From Sphingomicrobium arenosum (GTDB taxonomy: Bacteria > Pseudomonadota > Alphaproteobacteria > Sphingomonadales > Sphingomonadaceae), in contig NZ_JANPVN010000001.1 in NCBI RefSeq assembly GCF_026157085.1, forward strand, positions 682,001 to 746,000: a stretch of 64,000 nucleotides of DNA, written 5' to 3'. The notes beneath the pieces are model-generated. The model was given only the letters and a program-made list of their open reading frames with translations, was not told the origin of the DNA and searched no databases. Made by a program: the position numbers and the translations under genes. Below, in pieces: positions 61,314-64,000 of the stretch (within the stretch, counting starts at the first letter, position 1; each line of letters begins with the position of its first letter).

Positions 61314-62384
61314 ATGCCGATCGAGTCCACCAAGGGGCGCGGAGCCACGCGTAACGACAGCCCGTTGCGCTTCAATTTGCGCGCCCATGTCGCCGATGGC
61401 GACTGGCTCGACGAGGTGGAACGGATCGATGGCGTGGCGCCGCGCCGCACGACCGTCTCGATCGAGCGACCCAAGACCATCCTGACGAGAAACAGTTCGC
61501 CCGACATCGGTTTCGATCGCTCGGTCAATCCCTATCGCGGTTGCGAGCATGGCTGCATCTACTGTTTCGCGCGGCCGACGCACGCCTATCACGATCTGTC
61601 GCCGGGTGTGGATTTCGAAAGCCGCCTGTTCGTGAAGCCCGATGCGCCGCGGCTCCTGCACGAGACCTTGGGGCGCAAGGGCTATACCCCTGCCCCCATC
61701 GCGCTCGGAACCAACACCGACCCGTATCAGCCGATCGAAGGGCGGTGGAAGGTAACACGGGGGATCCTCGAGATCCTCGCCGAATGCGATCACCCGTTCA
61801 CCATCACGACAAAGTCCGATCGGGTGCTGCGGGATCTCGATCTCATCGCGGCGGCAGCGCGCAAGAAGCTGGCGGCGGTAGCGCTCTCGGTGACGAGCCT
61901 CGAGGCGCGAACCCACGCCACGCTCGAATCGCGCGCGCCCGCGCCGCGCAAAAGGCTCGAGGCGATCCGCATCCTGTCGGAGGCCGGGGTCCCGGTCTAT
62001 TTGTCGGTTTCGCCCGTCGTGCCGCATATCACCGATCACGAGATGGAAGCGATCGTCGCGGCGGGGGCTGAGGCCGGGGCGCGCAGCGCCTTTTTCCTCC
62101 CGGTGCGCTTGCCGCATGAGGTCGCACCGCTGTTCAAGGATTGGCTCAAGACCCATTATCCCGACCGAGCGCGCAAGGTGATGGCGACGATCCGCGAGCT
62201 GCGCGGCGGGCGTGACAATGATCCCAATTTCTTCAGCCGCTTGCGCGGTACGGGGATATGGGCGGAGCTTTTCGCGCGCCGTTTTGAAAAAGCGTGCTCC
62301 GACCATGGCCTGTCGCGTGCCAAGTTCGCGCTAAATTGTGCCCTTTTCCGGCCCCCTGCAGGCGACCAGCTGCGATTGCTGTAA
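61314..62384 (+). CDS. PA0069-family radical SAM protein
   Basis: 356 residues. The radical SAM cluster motif C-x3-C-x2-C (CEHGCIYC) near residue 76 follows the conserved SPDIGFDRSVNPYRGC segment. The motifs ALGTNTDPYQPIE, TKSDRVLRDLD and VSVSPVVPHITDHE are family blocks, related to the spore photoproduct lyase-like group. Reaction unknown. Confidence 0.88.
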   Translation: MPIESTKGRGATRNDSPLRFNLRAHVADGDWLDEVERIDGVAPRRTTVSIERPKTILTRNSSPDIGFDRSVNPYRGCEHGCIYCFARPTHAYHDLSPGVDFESRLFVKPDAPRLLHETLGRKGYTPAPIALGTNTDPYQPIEGRWKVTRGILEILAECDHPFTITTKSDRVLRDLDLIAAAARKKLAAVALSVTSLEARTHATLESRAPAPRKRLEAIRILSEAGVPVYLSVSPVVPHITDHEMEAIVAAGAEAGARSAFFLPVRLPHEVAPLFKDWLKTHYPDRARKVMATIRELRGGRDNDPNFFSRLRGTGIWAELFARRFEKACSDHGLSRAKFALNCALFRPPAGDQLRLL

Positions 62385-62426
62385 TCGCGGGTGACAGGGC
62401 GTGGCCGCCTCGCTAGCGTCGCGGCC

Positions 62427-63857
62427 ATGATTCAGACCGTCTCGCGCCTTGCGCTCGCCGCCGCCCTTTTCTGCCCCGCCGCCACGCTCCATGCGCAGCA
62501 GTCGACCGCCGACGCCAAGCCCGATGCAGTAGCCGCCGTCCTCGGCGAACTGGAAGCACAGCCCCTGCCCTATGACCCGCGTGCGGTGGCGATGGGACGC
62601 GAGGCATTGGGCGATACGCTGGCCTATGAGATCCTCGCCGACCTGACGACCGAGGTCGGCCCGCGGCTCGGCGGTACGCCCGCCGAAGCACGTGCCCGCG
62701 CCTGGTCGGTCGAGCGACTGACCTCACTCGGTTTCTCCAATGTGCGGGTCGAGGAATTCACCATGCCGACCTGGGTGCGCGGCGAGGAAGAAGCGCGATT
62801 GATCGCGCCGTTCCCGCAGGAACTGGTGCTGACCGCGCTCGGCAATTCGGGCGCCACTCCCGCAGAGGGGCTGACCGCCGAAGTCGTCGGCTATGCCGAT
62901 TATGCCGACTTCCTCGCCGCCGACCCGGCGACTCAGCGGGGCAAGATCGTCTTCATTTCCAACGCCATGCCGCGCAACCAGGACGGCTCGGGCTATTCGG
63001 TGCCGTTCGGCGCACCGCGCTGGATGGGGCCGGCGGAGGCCTCGAAGCGCGGCGCGGCGGCGATCGTGGTCAAGTCCATCGGAACCGACAATGACCGCAC
63101 CCCGCATACCGGCAACACCAGTTTCGGCGACGCGGCGCCCATCCCGGCGGCGGCCTTGTCCAACCCCGATGCCTGGCAATTGATGCGCGTGCTCGAGCGC
63201 GCCGAGGAGCCGGTGACGATGCATCTCACGCTCACGCCGCGCAACATCGGCATGCAGACTTCCGGCAATGTTATCGCCGAGGTGCCGGGGCGCGATCCTG
63301 CGGCGAAAAAGGTCCTCGTCGCCTGTCACATCGACAGCTGGGACAATGCGCCCGGGGTGTTCGACGATGGCGCAGGCTGCGCGATCGTGGCGGCGGCGGC
63401 GAAGCGTGTCATGGATGCGGGGCGCCCGCTGCGCACGATCCAGATCGTCTGGTACGGCGCCGAGGAAGTCGGCATCTGGGGCGGGCGCGACTTTGCCGAG
63501 CGTCACGACGGCACCGATTATCATGTCGTGGCGGAGAGCGATTTCGGCGCCGATCGCGTCTGGAAGGTGGTCACCGACCTCGGCGATGAACGCAAGGCCG
63601 AGGCCGATGCGCTGCGCGCCGCGCTGGCGCCGCTGGGGATCGTCTCGGGTGCCTATGACGAAGCGGGCGGCGCCGATGTCGGTCCGCTGCGCGCCGAGAG
63701 CGCGCCCGGCCTGTCGCTGCGACAGGACGGGACCCGCTATTTCGACCTGCATCACACCGCGAACGATACGCTCGACAAGGTCGATCGCGACCAGCTGGCG
63801 CAGAATGTTGCGGCATGGACGACGATGTTGATGGTGATGGCGGGCGGCATCGAATAG
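62427..63857 (+). CDS. M28 family metallopeptidase with PA domain
   Basis: 476 residues. Signal peptide ending LHAQ. An N-terminal cap and PA domain (about 135-245; FISNAMPRNQDGSGY, KRGAAAIVVKSIG) lies before a two-zinc aminopeptidase core: CHIDSWD (H, D), FDDGAG (D), YGAEEVG (E, E), ESDFGAD (D) and LHHTANDTLD (H). Predicted exported aminopeptidase/carboxypeptidase Q type. Start 62427 gives the signal peptide. Confidence 0.9.
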   Translation: MIQTVSRLALAAALFCPAATLHAQQSTADAKPDAVAAVLGELEAQPLPYDPRAVAMGREALGDTLAYEILADLTTEVGPRLGGTPAEARARAWSVERLTSLGFSNVRVEEFTMPTWVRGEEEARLIAPFPQELVLTALGNSGATPAEGLTAEVVGYADYADFLAADPATQRGKIVFISNAMPRNQDGSGYSVPFGAPRWMGPAEASKRGAAAIVVKSIGTDNDRTPHTGNTSFGDAAPIPAAALSNPDAWQLMRVLERAEEPVTMHLTLTPRNIGMQTSGNVIAEVPGRDPAAKKVLVACHIDSWDNAPGVFDDGAGCAIVAAAAKRVMDAGRPLRTIQIVWYGAEEVGIWGGRDFAERHDGTDYHVVAESDFGADRVWKVVTDLGDERKAEADALRAALAPLGIVSGAYDEAGGADVGPLRAESAPGLSLRQDGTRYFDLHHTANDTLDKVDRDQLAQNVAAWTTMLMVMAGGIE

Positions 63858-63907
63858 CCGCGCGAGGCGTTGGATTCCCAATCATCCATTCAAGGAGTGC
63901 CCGTCAA

Positions 63908-64000
63908 ATGCGCGCGATCTTTCTTTTGCCCTTCATGACCCTAGTGGCCGCCTGCAACGTCAGTACCGACAGCGAGGATTCGAGCCTGACTGTCGACGTC
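63908..64000 (+). CDS. Lipoprotein, 5' part (cut by window edge)
   Basis: The first 31 residues (MRAIFLLPFMTLVAACNVST...) are visible. A signal peptide with lipobox VAAC and an acidic Asp/Ser stretch follow. AAGGAG lies about 11 bases before the ATG. The rest lies outside the window; no family can be named. Confidence 0.65.
   Translation, partial: MRAIFLLPFMTLVAACNVSTDSEDSSLTVDV

Overview
The window is a gene-dense, GC-rich stretch of a chromosome from an alphaproteobacterium, most likely a yellow or orange member of the Sphingomonadales (Sphingomonas/Sphingomicrobium-like). The evidence is a bifunctional IspDF, the order dusB-ntrY-ntrX-hfq-hflX, a beta-carotene ketolase/hydroxylase pair, an Hfq with two Sm domains, an ornithine decarboxylase/deoxyhypusine-synthase-like pair, and general-stress-type promoter motifs (GGAAC...CGTT). 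No insertion sequence, prophage, plasmid gene or CRISPR array was found. No gap above 300 bases lacks a gene once starts are set as given here.

Layout. 1-5.4 kb: trehalose block (otsB, a GH15 hydrolase, otsA) and a membrane-anchored glutamate-synthase-like flavoprotein. 5.4-7.5 kb: carotenoid ketolase and hydroxylase (crtW, crtZ) coupled to an exported MsrA, then tRNA-Ser(UGA). 7.6-15.2 kb: a murein transglycosylase, then a tightly packed run dacA, tmk, holB, metG, tatD, a metallo-beta-lactamase-fold hydrolase and a retropepsin-like protease. 15.3-25.7 kb: mazG; on the minus strand dusB, ntrY, ntrX, hfq, hflX; on the plus strand ispDF and cinA; on the minus strand lipA and a RatA/Coq10-type gene. 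25.7-27.6 kb: an SbtA-type bicarbonate permease, its PII-like partner and a beta-carbonic anhydrase in one coupled operon.

27.6-36.3 kb is the most accessory part: a glycine-zipper lipoprotein, a NYN-LOTUS protein, two flavin-binding-fold proteins (one behind a probable EcfG promoter), several small or low-complexity proteins, an acidic-repeat secreted protein, a beta-barrel protein, a coiled-coil protein behind a candidate operator, a MASE1-GGDEF cyclase, and a lipoprotein joining a cadherin-like domain to an esterase. 36.3-47.7 kb returns to housekeeping genes: ettA, an acyl-CoA synthetase, dnaX-ybaB, a secreted five-repeat protein, the SRP RNA, a class A beta-lactamase, a [2Fe-2S] ferredoxin with two cysteine desulfurases, and an alpha/beta hydrolase. 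47.7-52.1 kb: small proteins, a PLP dehydratase, then an ornithine decarboxylase behind a structured leader and a deoxyhypusine-synthase-like gene, followed by a MAPEG protein. 52-64 kb: an RlmD-like methyltransferase, nnrDE, ispE, a TPR protein, ETF-ubiquinone oxidoreductase, a degenerate uracil-DNA-glycosylase-like gene, a soluble lytic transglycosylase, a radical SAM protein, an M28 peptidase and the start of a lipoprotein.

Many adjacent genes overlap as ATGA, GTGA, TGATG or TAATG, so most blocks are probably translationally coupled operons. Functional themes are isoprenoid/carotenoid supply (ispDF, ispE, crtW, crtZ), envelope and murein turnover, stress physiology (trehalose, MsrA, stress proteins), iron-sulfur assembly, polyamine synthesis and inorganic carbon handling. 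Domain calls were made by reading motifs, without database searches.
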